A stretch of 64,000 nucleotides of DNA from Microtetraspora sp. NBRC 16547 (GTDB lineage: Bacteria; Actinomycetota; Actinomycetes; Streptosporangiales; Streptosporangiaceae), in contig NZ_BSSE01000019.1 of assembly GCF_030268965.1 (NCBI RefSeq), positions 62,001 to 126,000 on the forward strand, read 5' to 3'. Shown here piece by piece: positions 51,494-60,435 of this stretch (position 1 is its first letter; each line of letters starts with the position of its first letter). The notes under the pieces are model-generated. The model saw nothing but the letters and a program-made list of their open reading frames with translations, made no database searches and had not been told where the DNA came from. The position numbers and the translations under genes were made by a program.

Positions 51494-51810
51494 GGGGATT
51501 CGAGTTCGAGGGTCGTGATCCGGGAGCGCGCTTCGAGCATGGCCTCCCGGTAGCGCTCGTCCCAGTGCGGGTCGTCGTCGGGGATGGCCCGCACCGTCTG
51601 CCTGGACAGCTCCACCGGTCCGTCCTTTCCCCGGGTCATCTGCCGGATGATCACGAGGGTCCAGCCGTCCTCCATCGCCGTGTGGGTCTCCCACCGCGGC
51701 GGCTCGACCGCCCCGCCGCCGGGCCGTACGGCGCCGCGGATCAGGATCACGAGCACATAGACCAGAGCGGCGACGACGATCACGACCGTCGGCAGAATCA
51801 GGACGCGCAT
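51490..51810 (-). CDS. Small single-pass membrane protein, unknown
   Basis: A 106-residue protein with an N-terminal helix (MRVLILPTVVIVVAALVYVL) and a cytoplasmic or extracellular domain (EDGWTLVIIRQMTRGKDGPVELSRQTVRAIPDDDPHWDERYREAM). Its stop codon overlaps parE's stop by four bases on the opposite strand, so expression of one may read into the other. ATG 51810 has GGAGG about eleven bases upstream. It is 59 bp downstream of the SPFH gene, same strand; likely co-transcribed. Family not recognised. Confidence 0.75.
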   Translation of the reverse strand: MRVLILPTVVIVVAALVYVLVILIRGAVRPGGGAVEPPRWETHTAMEDGWTLVIIRQMTRGKDGPVELSRQTVRAIPDDDPHWDERYREAMLEARSRITTLELESP

Positions 51811-51869
51811 CGAGAATGTGCCTCCCGTCCGCTCGCTCCTCGCCGGCGAGCTCTCGGCATGGGGATGGT

Positions 51870-52868
51870 TCAGCGGGTGGGCAGGGCCACGCCTCCGGTG
51901 TTTCCGGGGGCGTACACCGTGATTCCCTGGGGCAGGGCCTTCAGCTTCTCGATCTCGGCGCAGGTCGGGCACTTGTTGTAACCGTCCTGCCGGGCCTTGT
52001 TGGCGTCGGCCTCGGCGCGGGCCTGCGCGACCTTGGCCTGCGCCTCGGTGACCTTGGCGAAGGCGGCCTGTGCCTGGTCGACGGCGTCCTGGACCTGCTT
52101 GGGGAGCGTGACCCGGGAGAGGTTGAAGTGGATGTTGGTGAGGAACTCGGCGCCGAGCGTGCTCTTGAGGTCCTCGGCGAGGCTGGTGTTCACCGCGTTC
52201 TGGATCTTGGCGATGTTGGCGTTGTTGCCGAGCTGCTGCAGGCCGGTCTGTTGATCGCCCGAGTTCTGCACAAGGGAGCAGGACGAGACCAGTTCGGCGC
52301 AGCGGAAGCTGTTGACCTGGCTGCGCAGGTCGTTGTCGATCACCGGGCGGATGATCTGGTCGAGGAAGGCGGACCAGCCTTCGTCGCCGTCCCAGGGGTA
52401 GTACGTCCCGCCGCCCGCGCTGCGGAACTTGCGGGTGCCGAACTTGTCGTCGAAGGACTTGAGCGTCTCGTGGTCGAGATTGAGGTTGAAGTACAGCGTG
52501 CCCTCGATGCCCATGTTGACGCCATCGCTGCTGGGGACGGTGACGACGTCGACGCCGGACCGCTCGCCGCCTCCTGCGGAGGTGATCGTGTAGTAGCGCT
52601 GCTGGGCGGGATAGCGGTGGATCTGGGACCACCAGCCGATCCAGGTCACGCTGGAACCCGGCTCGATGATCTGGCGCACCCGGTTGTCGTCCAGCAGGCC
52701 GCCGTTGCGGATGACCGCCACCTCGCCGCCGCCGGTGCGTTCGAAGCCGCCGAACGCACCGATCACGGTCGGTACGGCGAGGATGATGGCCGCGATGACC
52801 ATCAGGATCGCCCACTTCCGGAAACCTCCGGATCTGCGGCCGTCGGTCCGGGGCACGCTGCGGGGCAT
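51870..52868 (-). CDS. SPFH/Band-7 domain membrane protein
   Basis: A 332-residue prohibitin/stomatin-like protein anchored by an N-terminal helix (KWAILMVIAAIILAVPTVIGAF, about 18-40). The SPFH body includes GEVAVIRNGGLLDDNR and VNMGIEGTLYFNLNLD; a helical coiled-coil follows (QVQDAVDQAQAAFAKVTEAQAKVAQARAEADANKA). These proteins form membrane-associated oligomeric scaffolds. The C-terminal NKCPTCAEIEK CxxC is not usual for the family. ATG 52868 has AAGGAG about seven bases upstream. It precedes the small membrane protein on the same strand. Confidence 0.9.
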   Translation of the reverse strand: MPRSVPRTDGRRSGGFRKWAILMVIAAIILAVPTVIGAFGGFERTGGGEVAVIRNGGLLDDNRVRQIIEPGSSVTWIGWWSQIHRYPAQQRYYTITSAGGGERSGVDVVTVPSSDGVNMGIEGTLYFNLNLDHETLKSFDDKFGTRKFRSAGGGTYYPWDGDEGWSAFLDQIIRPVIDNDLRSQVNSFRCAELVSSCSLVQNSGDQQTGLQQLGNNANIAKIQNAVNTSLAEDLKSTLGAEFLTNIHFNLSRVTLPKQVQDAVDQAQAAFAKVTEAQAKVAQARAEADANKARQDGYNKCPTCAEIEKLKALPQGITVYAPGNTGGVALPTR

Positions 52869-52987
52869 GGGGGGCTCCTTATGGACGACTGATCGCTCCG
52901 CGAAGAACGTAGCAGAGCCCCGACATCTCCGGCCCCATTCGGGCGCATGAGGACGGAAGCACCGGAGCCGTCAGGGCGTCCGTTGCG

Positions 52988-53488
52988 TCACATCTCGACG
53001 GGGTGCAGCCGGCCGGTGTGAACGTCGTAGATCGCGCCGCCCACGACGAGATCCTGCGGCAGGAACGGGCTGGTCCTGATGCGGACCAGGTCGTGCCTGA
53101 GTGCCGCGTCCTGGTCGGGGACGGTCTTGAACTCCAGGCTGCGGGTGTCCACGCCGTACTGGTCGGCGATGAGCTGGTGGACGTCGTCGTCGGTGGACTT
53201 GGACATCCGGCAGTCGGTGTGCGGCATGACGAGGACCCGGTTCACGCCGAGCAGGTAGACGGCGAGGACGAGCGTGCGGAGCACGTCGTCGGTCACTCGT
53301 GCCCCGGCGTTCCTGATGATCTTCGCGTCTCCCGCCCTCAGGCCGAGCAGCCCCAGCGGGTCGATGCGCGAGTCCATGCAGGTCACCATGGCGAGGCCGC
53401 GGGCGGCCTGACCGGTCAGATCGGAGTACGGGAAGGTACGCGCGTACTGTTCGTTGGCCGCGAGTAGATCATCGAACTCACCTTTCAT
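52988..53488 (-). CDS. Beta-carbonic anhydrase
   Basis: A 166-residue zinc enzyme interconverting CO2 and bicarbonate. Zinc ligands C37, H90 and C93 (CMDSRID, MPHTDCRM) and the catalytic dyad D39/R41 are all present; IIRNAGARVTDDV is the family signature. ATG 53488 is the family-like start; the ribosome-binding site is weak. Downstream of parC in the same direction with 194 bp between, so possibly separate. Shorter than plant-type beta-CAs but typical for the Mycobacterium Rv1284-like group. Confidence 0.93.
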   Translation of the reverse strand: MKGEFDDLLAANEQYARTFPYSDLTGQAARGLAMVTCMDSRIDPLGLLGLRAGDAKIIRNAGARVTDDVLRTLVLAVYLLGVNRVLVMPHTDCRMSKSTDDDVHQLIADQYGVDTRSLEFKTVPDQDAALRHDLVRIRTSPFLPQDLVVGGAIYDVHTGRLHPVEM

Positions 53489-53649
53489 GAGAAAGATGTT
53501 CCCGCATGCGTATTGCGTGACTCTGTCCGGGGGCCCTTCGTGCGACAGATCTGGGGGCGTCACGGCACCCTGTCGCGCGGTGTCCGGCATCGGCGTACTC
53601 GCGTCGTTCCCGCCACGACGATGGTGGCGGTGCCGCTCCAGCCTGTTCC

Positions 53650-53683
53650 GGAGCCGCACCACCACGTGGTGCCGGGCGGTTCC
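53650..53683 (-). terminator. Hairpin after parC
   Basis: On the minus strand GGAACCGCCCGGCACCAC pairs imperfectly with GTGGTGGTGCGGCTCC right after the parC stop. No T-tract follows, so its role is uncertain. Confidence 0.4.
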
Positions 53684-56208
53684 TACTCCGTCCCGCCGCC
53701 CGGGGAGTCGTTCGTCGCGCCGCCGTCCTGCTCGCCCGCCGTCTTCCCGGTCATGTCCGTGCTGCCCAGGGCTCCGCCGACCGCGGCGACCGTGTGGGTG
53801 AGACGGACGCCGGATCCGTCGCGGCGGCCCAGCTCCTCGGGCAGCGGGATCGGCTTGCCGGTCGAGGACACCGCCTTCGCCGGAGCCGGACCGGCCCAGG
53901 CGAGCAGGAGCACGTCCTCGCCCTTGAGGAACCGCTGGGCCCGCACACCGCCGGTCGCCCGGCCCTTCGGCGGGAACTCGGCGTAGTCGGAGACCTTGCC
54001 GCCGCCGACCTGGGTGCCGGGCAGGGCGGTCGAGGAGCCGGCGATCGTGACGACTCGGGCCTCCTGGGCGGGATCGACCACACCGAACCAGATCACGCGG
54101 GCGTCGCCGTCCAGACGGATCCCGGCCATGCCGCCCGCCGGCCGGCCCTGCGGGCGGACCGAGGAGGCGGGGAAGCGCAGCAACTGGGCGTCGGAGGTGA
54201 TGAAGACCAGGTCGTGGTCGGCGGAGGTCAGCTCGGCCACGCCGACGACGGTGTCCCCGTCGCGGAGGCCGATGACTTCGAACTCGTCGCGGTTGGCGGG
54301 ATATTCGGGGATGACCCGCTTGACCACGCCCTGGGTCGTGCCGAGGGCGAGCCCGGGGCCGTCGGGATCGAGCGAGCCCAGGCCAACCACGGTCTCGCCG
54401 GGGTTCAGCGTGACGAACTCGGAGACCGGATGCCCGCCGGCCAGCGTCGGCGGGTTGGCCGACGGCGGCAGCGTCGGCAGGTCGACCACGGGGACGCGGA
54501 TCAGCCGTCCCTGCGAGGTGACCAGGCCCACCTCGGTCCGGACCGTGCTGCGCACCACGGAGATCAGCACGTCGTGCGCGGCGCGCTCGCCTTCGGCGGC
54601 GAGCGGCGTGGCGTCGGTCGTGCGGGCCAGGAGGCCGGTCGAGGACAGCAGGATCAGACACGGGTCGTCGGCCACCTCGAGCGGCACCGCCGCGGTGAGA
54701 GCCGCGCCCGACGACTCCAGCAGGACGGTGCGGCGGGGCGTGCCGTACGTCTTGGCGACCTCGGCGAGCTCCTTGGAGACGACCTGGCGGAGCCGCTCCT
54801 CGGAGGAGAGGATCTCGGTGAGCGCGGCGATCTCCGCGGACAGCGTCTCCTTCTCGCCGTCGAGCTCCAGTTTGTCGTAGCGGGTGAGGCGGCGCAGCGG
54901 GGTGTCCAGGATGTAGTTGGCCTGGATCTCGCTCAGCTCGAACGCCTCCATCAGCGCCGTGCGCGCGTGGGCGGTGTCGTCGGAGGAGCGGATGATGCGG
55001 ATGACCTCGTCGATGTTGAGCAGCGCGATGAGGAGGCCGTCCACCAGGTGGAGCCGCTCCTCGCGCTTGCGGCGGCGGTGGGCCGAACGGCGGCGCACCA
55101 CGTCGAGGCGGTGGTCGACGTAGACCTGCAGCAGCTCGCGCAGGCCGAGCGTGCGCGGCTGGCCGTCCACCAGCGCGACGTTGTTGATGCCGAAGGTCTC
55201 CTCCATCGGCGTCAGCCGGTAGAGCTCCTCCAGCACGGCCTCGGGGTTGAAGCCGTTCTTGACCTCGATGACCAGGCGCAGGCCCTTGTGCCGGTCGGTC
55301 AGGTCCTTGAGGTCGGCGATGCCGTTGAGCTTCTTGGCGGTCACCAGCTCCTTGATCTTGGTGACCACGCGCTCGGGGCCGACGTTGAAGGGCAGCTCGG
55401 TGATCACGATGCCCTTGCGGCGCGGCGTGACCTGCTCGATCGCGGCCTTGGCCCGCATCTTGAAGGTGCCGCGGCCCTTCTCGTACGCGTCCCTGACGCC
55501 GGAGAGGCCGATGATCGTGCCGCCGGTCGGCAGGTCGGGCCCCGGGATGAAGCGCATGAGCTCGTCGAGCGTCGCGTCCGGCCGCTTGATCAGGTGCCGG
55601 GCCGCCGCGATGACCTCGCCGAGGTTGTGCGGCGCCATGTTGGTCGCCATGCCGACCGCGATGCCGGTGGCGCCGTTGACCAGGAGGTTGGGGAACGCCG
55701 CGGGCAGGACCGACGGCTCGGTCTCCTGGCCGTCGTAGTTGGGCTTGAAGCCGACGGTGTCCTCGTCGATCGACTGCACCATCAGCGTCGCCGCCGGGGC
55801 GAGGCGGGCCTCGGTGTACCGCATGGCGGCCGGTGAGTCGTCGGGTGAGCCGAAGTTGCCGTGCCCGTCCACCAGCGGCAGCCGCATCGAGAACGGCTGG
55901 GCCATGCGTACGAGCGCGTCGTAGATGGCGGTGTCGCCATGGGGGTGCAGCTTGCCCATGACGTCGCCGACGACGCGGGACGACTTGACATGGCCGCGAT
56001 CGGGACGCAACCCCATCTCGCTCATGGAGTAGAGGATGCGGCGCTGCACCGGTTTGAGCCCGTCTCGGGCGTCCGGGAGCGCGCGCTGGTAGATCACCGA
56101 GTACGCGTACTCCAGGTAGCTGGTGCGCATCTCCACGGACACGTCGATATCGACGATCCGCTCTTCGAAGTCCTCGTCCGGCGGGGGTGTGGTCGTGCGT
56201 CGGGCCAT
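53683..56208 (-). CDS. parC: DNA topoisomerase IV subunit A (ParC/GyrA2 type)
   Basis: The DNA-cleaving subunit partnering ParE. The 841-residue protein has the breakage-reunion domain with catalytic Y131 ([10 protein letters not shown]) and the QRDR ([17 protein letters not shown]), with T93 and D97 at E. coli GyrA 83/87. Thr at 93, not Ser, deserves note for quinolone sensitivity. The C-terminal half is a GyrA-type beta-propeller with repeats such as [16 protein letters not shown] 56208 follows minus-strand CACAAT (56216-56221) by seven bases; ATG 56217 is an alternative. Confidence 0.96.
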   Translation of the reverse strand: MARRTTTPPPDEDFEERIVDIDVSVEMRTSYLEYAYSVIYQRALPDARDGLKPVQRRILYSMSEMGLRPDRGHVKSSRVVGDVMGKLHPHGDTAIYDALVRMAQPFSMRLPLVDGHGNFGSPDDSPAAMRYTEARLAPAATLMVQSIDEDTVGFKPNYDGQETEPSVLPAAFPNLLVNGATGIAVGMATNMAPHNLGEVIAAARHLIKRPDATLDELMRFIPGPDLPTGGTIIGLSGVRDAYEKGRGTFKMRAKAAIEQVTPRRKGIVITELPFNVGPERVVTKIKELVTAKKLNGIADLKDLTDRHKGLRLVIEVKNGFNPEAVLEELYRLTPMEETFGINNVALVDGQPRTLGLRELLQVYVDHRLDVVRRRSAHRRRKREERLHLVDGLLIALLNIDEVIRIIRSSDDTAHARTALMEAFELSEIQANYILDTPLRRLTRYDKLELDGEKETLSAEIAALTEILSSEERLRQVVSKELAEVAKTYGTPRRTVLLESSGAALTAAVPLEVADDPCLILLSSTGLLARTTDATPLAAEGERAAHDVLISVVRSTVRTEVGLVTSQGRLIRVPVVDLPTLPPSANPPTLAGGHPVSEFVTLNPGETVVGLGSLDPDGPGLALGTTQGVVKRVIPEYPANRDEFEVIGLRDGDTVVGVAELTSADHDLVFITSDAQLLRFPASSVRPQGRPAGGMAGIRLDGDARVIWFGVVDPAQEARVVTIAGSSTALPGTQVGGGKVSDYAEFPPKGRATGGVRAQRFLKGEDVLLLAWAGPAPAKAVSSTGKPIPLPEELGRRDGSGVRLTHTVAAVGGALGSTDMTGKTAGEQDGGATNDSPGGGTE

Positions 56209-56357
56209 ATCGAACATTGTGCCGATGACAGCGAGTGCTTGCGACACAGTCGCGACTCAGCCGCGGCTCAGCCGCGATTCCCGTCCTGGCTAGTCCGGTT
56301 TAATGCCGCCTGTCGTATTCTTGCCGGGCGGAGCCGCAGCACGTGCCGGGCAGGACC

Positions 56358-56957
56358 TCAACGCGTATGGGGCAGTGGGCGCATCGCACCCGGCCACGGT
56401 CCCGGGGTGGACCCCTCGTCCGCGTCGCCCGGCACGTTCAGCTTGGTGTCGTAGACCCGGAAGCCGCGGGCCTGGTAGTTCGCCAGCGCGGCCGGGCCGT
56501 CGAGGGAGCAGGTGTGCAGCCAGACGCGCCGGGTGGGCTTCAGGTCCGGCCAGCGGTCGGCCATGTCCCACGCCCGTGCCGTACCGGCCGTGAGCAGGTG
56601 CCCGCCCAGCCCCTGCCCGATGGCGTACGGCAGGAGCCCGAAGCTGGAGATCTCCACGACGCCGGCGTCCTGGGCGACCAGCTCCACGTAGCCGGCGGGG
56701 GTGCCGTCGCGCCATGCGACCCAGGTCTCCGCACCCGGCCGGTCCAGCCACGCCATCCACTGGTGCCAGGTCCACGGCAGGCGCTCGGTCCACTGCCAGT
56801 CGCCGCCGACCGCCGTGTACAGGAAACGGCTGAACTCCGGAGAGGGGATCTCCGCGCGCACGATGTCCACGGGCACTCGCGGCTCGCGTGCGGGAAGCAG
56901 ATCGCCCGGAGCGATCTGCTCCAGGTACCAGGTGGTCACGTCCATAACGGGATTCAT
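56358..56957 (-). CDS. GNAT-family acetyltransferase
   Basis: A 199-residue acetyltransferase: WVAWRDGTPAGYVELVAQDAGVVEISSFGLLPYAIGQGLGGHLL with the Q/R-x-x-G-x-G/A acetyl-CoA loop, then VWLHTCSLDGPAALANYQARGFRVYDTK. The N-terminus (MDVTTWYLEQIAPGDLLPAR) is typical of N-acetyltransferases of unknown substrate in actinobacteria. ATG 56957 or 56945. Its upstream DNA contains a 13-bp minisatellite (56964-57049) rich in GGAGG, the nearest copy about ten bases before the ATG. Confidence 0.88.
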   Translation of the reverse strand: MNPVMDVTTWYLEQIAPGDLLPAREPRVPVDIVRAEIPSPEFSRFLYTAVGGDWQWTERLPWTWHQWMAWLDRPGAETWVAWRDGTPAGYVELVAQDAGVVEISSFGLLPYAIGQGLGGHLLTAGTARAWDMADRWPDLKPTRRVWLHTCSLDGPAALANYQARGFRVYDTKLNVPGDADEGSTPGPWPGAMRPLPHTR

Positions 56958-56963
56958 CCAACC

Positions 56964-57049
56964 ATGTCCTCCCCCCGTGTCCTCCAACGGTCTCCTCCAA
57001 CGGTCTCCTCCAACCGTGTCCTCCACCCGTGTCCTCCGATGGTGTCCGG
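56964..57049. repeat. 13-bp minisatellite with Shine-Dalgarno-like units
   Basis: About 6.5 tandem units of consensus GT(G/C)TCCTCCAACG on the plus strand: units start at 56964, 56977, 56990, 57003, 57016, 57029 with a partial at 57042. On the minus strand each unit contains GGAGGA. It lies between the divergent GNAT and recQ genes. Confidence 0.85.
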
Positions 57050-57105
57050 CACGAGCCCTCCCCACGGGGCGCGAACAGTCGGGGGGAACTGGTAGCAAGG
57101 ACCCT

Positions 57106-59223
57106 GTGACAGGAGAAGTGGCAGGGGAAGAGCAGGCGCTGCGGGACGAGGCCGAGGCGCGCCTGCGGGCGCTCGCCGGAGAGAGCGCGCGGCTGCGCGA
57201 CGACCAGTGGTCGGCGATCAAGGCCCTGGTGATGGACCGGCGGCGCGCACTGGTCGTGCAGCGCACCGGCTGGGGCAAGTCGGCGGTCTACTTCGTCGCG
57301 ACCGCGCTGCTGCGCGAGCTCGGCGAGGGACCCACTGTGATCGTCTCGCCGCTCCTGGCCCTGATGCGCAACCAGATCGCGGCCGCCGAGCGCGCGGGCA
57401 TCCACGCCGCGACGATCAACTCGGCCAACCCCGAGGAGTGGGAGAAGATCTACGCCCAGGTCGCCGAGGGCATGATCGACGTGCTGCTGGTCAGCCCCGA
57501 GCGGCTGAACAACCCCGACTTTCGCGATCAGGTGCTGCCCGAGCTGGCCGAGAGCGCCGGGCTCGTGGTGATCGACGAGGCCCACTGCATCTCCGACTGG
57601 GGACACGACTTCCGGCCCGACTACCGCCGCCTGCGCACGATGCTGACCGAGCTCCCGCCCGGCATCCCCGTCCTCGCCACCACCGCGACCGCCAACGCGC
57701 GGGTGACCAGGGACGTCGCCGAGCAGCTCGCGGCGAGCCCCGAGTGGGACGATCCCGCCGCCCCGCTGGTCCTGCGCGGCCCGCTGGAGCGCGAGAGCCT
57801 GCACCTCGGTGTCGTACGGCTCCGCGGGGCCGAGCAGCGCCTGGCGTGGCTGGCCAGGACGCTGCACGAGCTACCGGGCTCGGGCATCGTCTACACGCTG
57901 ACCGTCGCCGCCGCCCAGGAGATCGCCGCTTACCTGCGGGAGCAGGGGCACCGGGTGGCCGCGTACTCCGGGCAGACCGACCCCGCCGAGCGGCTGGCGG
58001 CCGAGGAGGACCTGCTCGCCAACCGGATCAAGGCACTGGTCGCCACCTCCGCGCTGGGCATGGGCTTCGACAAGCCGGACCTCGGGTTCGTCGTCCATGT
58101 CGGCGCTCCCGCGTCCCCCGTGGCGTACTACCAGCAGGTCGGGCGCGCTGGCCGTGGGGTGGAGAAGGCCGAGGTGATCCTGCTCCCGGGCGCCGAGGAC
58201 CGGGAGATCTGGTCCTACTTCGCCTCGTTGGCGTTCCCGCCCGAGCCGGTGGTCCGGGCGACGCTCGCGGCGCTGTCCGAGGAGGGCATGCTGTCCACGG
58301 CCGCCCTGGAGACCCGGGTCGACCTCAGCCGGGGCCGGCTGGAGATGATGCTCAAGGTCCTCGACGTCGACGGCGCGGTCCGGCGGGTCAAGGGCGGCTG
58401 GGAGGCCACCGGAGAGCCGTGGGAGTACGACGCCGACCGCTACCAGCGGGTCGCCGCCGAGCGGAAGGCCGAGCAGGAGGCCATGCTCGGCTACATCTCC
58501 ACCACGGAGTGCCGGGAGCGGTTCCTCCGCCGCCATCTCGACGACGACGAGGCGCGCCCGTGCGGCCGGTGCGACAACTGCACCGGCGCCCACCGCTCCC
58601 CGGACGTCGCGGCCGAGGACGTCCAGGCCGCGCACGAGCGCCTGGTCCGGCCGGGAGTGGACCTGGAGGCCCGGCGGCAGTGGCCGACCGGTCTCGCCGA
58701 CCTGAAGGGCAGGATCAAGCCCGAGCTGTCCGCGGAGACCGGCCGGGCACTCGGCCGACTCACCGACATCGGCTGGGGCACCCGGCTGCGCGAGCTGCTC
58801 GCCCAGCAGGACGGGCCCGTTCCCGACGACGTGTTCAACGCCGTGGTGGGCGTGCTCAAGTCGTGGGACTGGCAGGGGCGGCCGGCCGCGGTGGTCAGCG
58901 TCCCGTCCGCCACGCGGCCGCTGCTCGTCCGCAACCTGGCCGAGCGGATCGCGCGGATCGGCCGCCTGGAATATCTGGGGGAGCTGGGCTACCGCGACGG
59001 ATCACCGGGGCGGCAGTACAACAGCGCCCAGCGGGTCAACGCCGTCCGCGGCACCCTGGCCATGCCGCGCGATCTCGCGGGACGGATCGCCGCGGCCGGT
59101 GGCCCGGTCCTGCTGGTCGACGACCGGGTGGACACCGGCTGGACGATGACGCTCGCCACGGCGCAGATCCGGCACGCGGGGGCTCCCGCCGTCCTGCCGC
59201 TCGTTCTCGCGGTGACGGCCTGA
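57106..59223 (+). CDS. recQ: RecQ-type DNA helicase with C-terminal phosphoribosyltransferase-like domain
   Basis: A 705-residue 3'-5' SF2 helicase. Motif I is RTGWGKSAVYF with K58; motif II is DEAH at 157-160 within the RecQ-specific DEAHCISDWGHDFRPDYRRL; VGRAGRG is motif VI. Zinc Cys are C469, C486, C489, C492. An actinobacterial oddity follows: residues about 620-705 resemble a ComF-type phosphoribosyltransferase (VLLVDDRVDTGWTMT, about 668-682, is the PRPP loop). Function of the fusion is not clear. GTG 57106 lies seven bases after TAGCAA (57093-57098); a leaderless start is likely. Confidence 0.93.
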   Translation: MTGEVAGEEQALRDEAEARLRALAGESARLRDDQWSAIKALVMDRRRALVVQRTGWGKSAVYFVATALLRELGEGPTVIVSPLLALMRNQIAAAERAGIHAATINSANPEEWEKIYAQVAEGMIDVLLVSPERLNNPDFRDQVLPELAESAGLVVIDEAHCISDWGHDFRPDYRRLRTMLTELPPGIPVLATTATANARVTRDVAEQLAASPEWDDPAAPLVLRGPLERESLHLGVVRLRGAEQRLAWLARTLHELPGSGIVYTLTVAAAQEIAAYLREQGHRVAAYSGQTDPAERLAAEEDLLANRIKALVATSALGMGFDKPDLGFVVHVGAPASPVAYYQQVGRAGRGVEKAEVILLPGAEDREIWSYFASLAFPPEPVVRATLAALSEEGMLSTAALETRVDLSRGRLEMMLKVLDVDGAVRRVKGGWEATGEPWEYDADRYQRVAAERKAEQEAMLGYISTTECRERFLRRHLDDDEARPCGRCDNCTGAHRSPDVAAEDVQAAHERLVRPGVDLEARRQWPTGLADLKGRIKPELSAETGRALGRLTDIGWGTRLRELLAQQDGPVPDDVFNAVVGVLKSWDWQGRPAAVVSVPSATRPLLVRNLAERIARIGRLEYLGELGYRDGSPGRQYNSAQRVNAVRGTLAMPRDLAGRIAAAGGPVLLVDDRVDTGWTMTLATAQIRHAGAPAVLPLVLAVTA

Positions 59224-59295
59224 CTCGGTCACAGAGCCAGGCCGTCAGAGGCGGATCTTCACGACGCACGCAGCCACACGTCGCCGCACGCAGCG

Positions 59296-59315
59296 CGCGG
59301 GCCGTACGGCCCGCG
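59296..59315. terminator. Terminator between recQ and PfkB-kinase genes
   Basis: CGCGGGCC-GTAC-GGCCCGCG, a perfect 8-bp stem, followed by TCTT, between two convergent genes. Confidence 0.6.
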
Positions 59316-59332
59316 TCTTGCGGAGTCAGGAG

Positions 59333-60226
59333 TCAGAGGCGAGGGCGGGCGCCGAGGTAGGTGATGCACTTGGCGGCGAGGGCGTTCCCGGCCGAGAGGG
59401 CCTCGGCCGGCGGCTTGCCGGCCAGCCACGGCGGCAGGAAACCGGCGGCGAACGCGTCGCCCGCGCCGGTGCCGTCCGCGATCCGATCGATCGTCTCGGC
59501 GGACGCCCGGACCGGCTCGGCGCGGCCGTTGGTGTACCAGAGCGCGCCTTCCTTGTTGAGCTTGATCACGACCTGCGGGAACCAGGCCGTGAGCACCTTC
59601 GCCGCGGCGGCGGGTTCGTCCCTGCCGGTCAGCGCCTTGGCCTGGTGGGCGTTGGCGAGCAGCAGCTTGGCACCGTGGGTCCACTCAAGGAACGGCTCGG
59701 CCCCCGTGCGCTCCACGGGGGCGGCCGAGGCGCAGTCGATGGAGATCGACATCCCGGCCCGCCGGGCCAGGTCGAGCGCGGCCAGGCCGGCGTCGCGCGA
59801 GCCTTCGTTGATGAGCGTGTATCCCGATATGTGCAGATGGGCACCCGAGCTGAACAGGTCGCGGGGCAGGTCCTCGGGAGCGAGGGCGGCGTTGGCCCCG
59901 GGGTCGGACAGCATCGTCCGCTCGCCCTTGTGGGTGACGAGCACCACGCAGGTGCCGGTCGGCCGCTCGGGATCCATCACGAGCCGGGCGTCCACGCCGT
60001 AGCCCATCAGCTCCATGTCGCGGTTGCGGCCGGTGATGTCGGCGCCGCGACGGCCGATGAAGGCGACCTCGTTGCCCTCCACCGCGAGCCAGGACGCGAC
60101 GTTCGCCCCGGAGCCGCCGCCGTGCATGGTCACGACCGCCGGGGTGTCGCTCGCTCTCGCGAGGGGGAAGCGGGCGCGCGCCAGCGCGTCGGTCATGAGA
60201 TCGCCCACCACGACGACCCGCGTCAT
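59333..60226 (-). CDS. PfkB-family carbohydrate/nucleoside kinase
   Basis: A 297-residue ribokinase-fold kinase. Sugar-binding GGGSGANVASWLAVEG (about 37-51), GYGVDARLVMD, and the C-terminal ATP/anion-hole signature DGTGAGDAFAAGF with catalytic D257. The substrate is unknown: ribokinase, pseudouridine kinase and others share this layout. ATG 60226 has AAGGTGG upstream. Convergent with recQ, divergent from pat. Confidence 0.9.
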   Translation of the reverse strand: MTRVVVVGDLMTDALARARFPLARASDTPAVVTMHGGGSGANVASWLAVEGNEVAFIGRRGADITGRNRDMELMGYGVDARLVMDPERPTGTCVVLVTHKGERTMLSDPGANAALAPEDLPRDLFSSGAHLHISGYTLINEGSRDAGLAALDLARRAGMSISIDCASAAPVERTGAEPFLEWTHGAKLLLANAHQAKALTGRDEPAAAAKVLTAWFPQVVIKLNKEGALWYTNGRAEPVRASAETIDRIADGTGAGDAFAAGFLPPWLAGKPPAEALSAGNALAAKCITYLGARPRL

Positions 60227-60368
60227 GATGTCACCACCTTGCCAGCTGCTCGTGGAGGTAAGTCCGCCGGAGGGGTCGGCGTCCTCGCCGGATTATGAGG
60301 GCTATGCCGAGAAACTTAACAGCTTCCGGCCACGTCGTGGGGAATTGGGTCGCCGCTCCCTGAGAGTC

Positions 60369-60397
60369 GATGCACAAGCGTTGTCAGCTTGTGCATC
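60369..60397. promoter_or_regulatory. Perfect inverted repeat upstream of pat
   Basis: GATGCACAAGC (60369-60379) and GCTTGTGCATC (60387-60397) form a perfect 11-bp inverted repeat with a 7-bp spacer, 39 bp before GTG 60436. It could be an operator or a hairpin; no T-tract follows. Confidence 0.55.
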
Positions 60398-60435
60398 CTG
60401 CCGGGCCGTTCCGCGCCGGGACTACCCTCGGGTCT

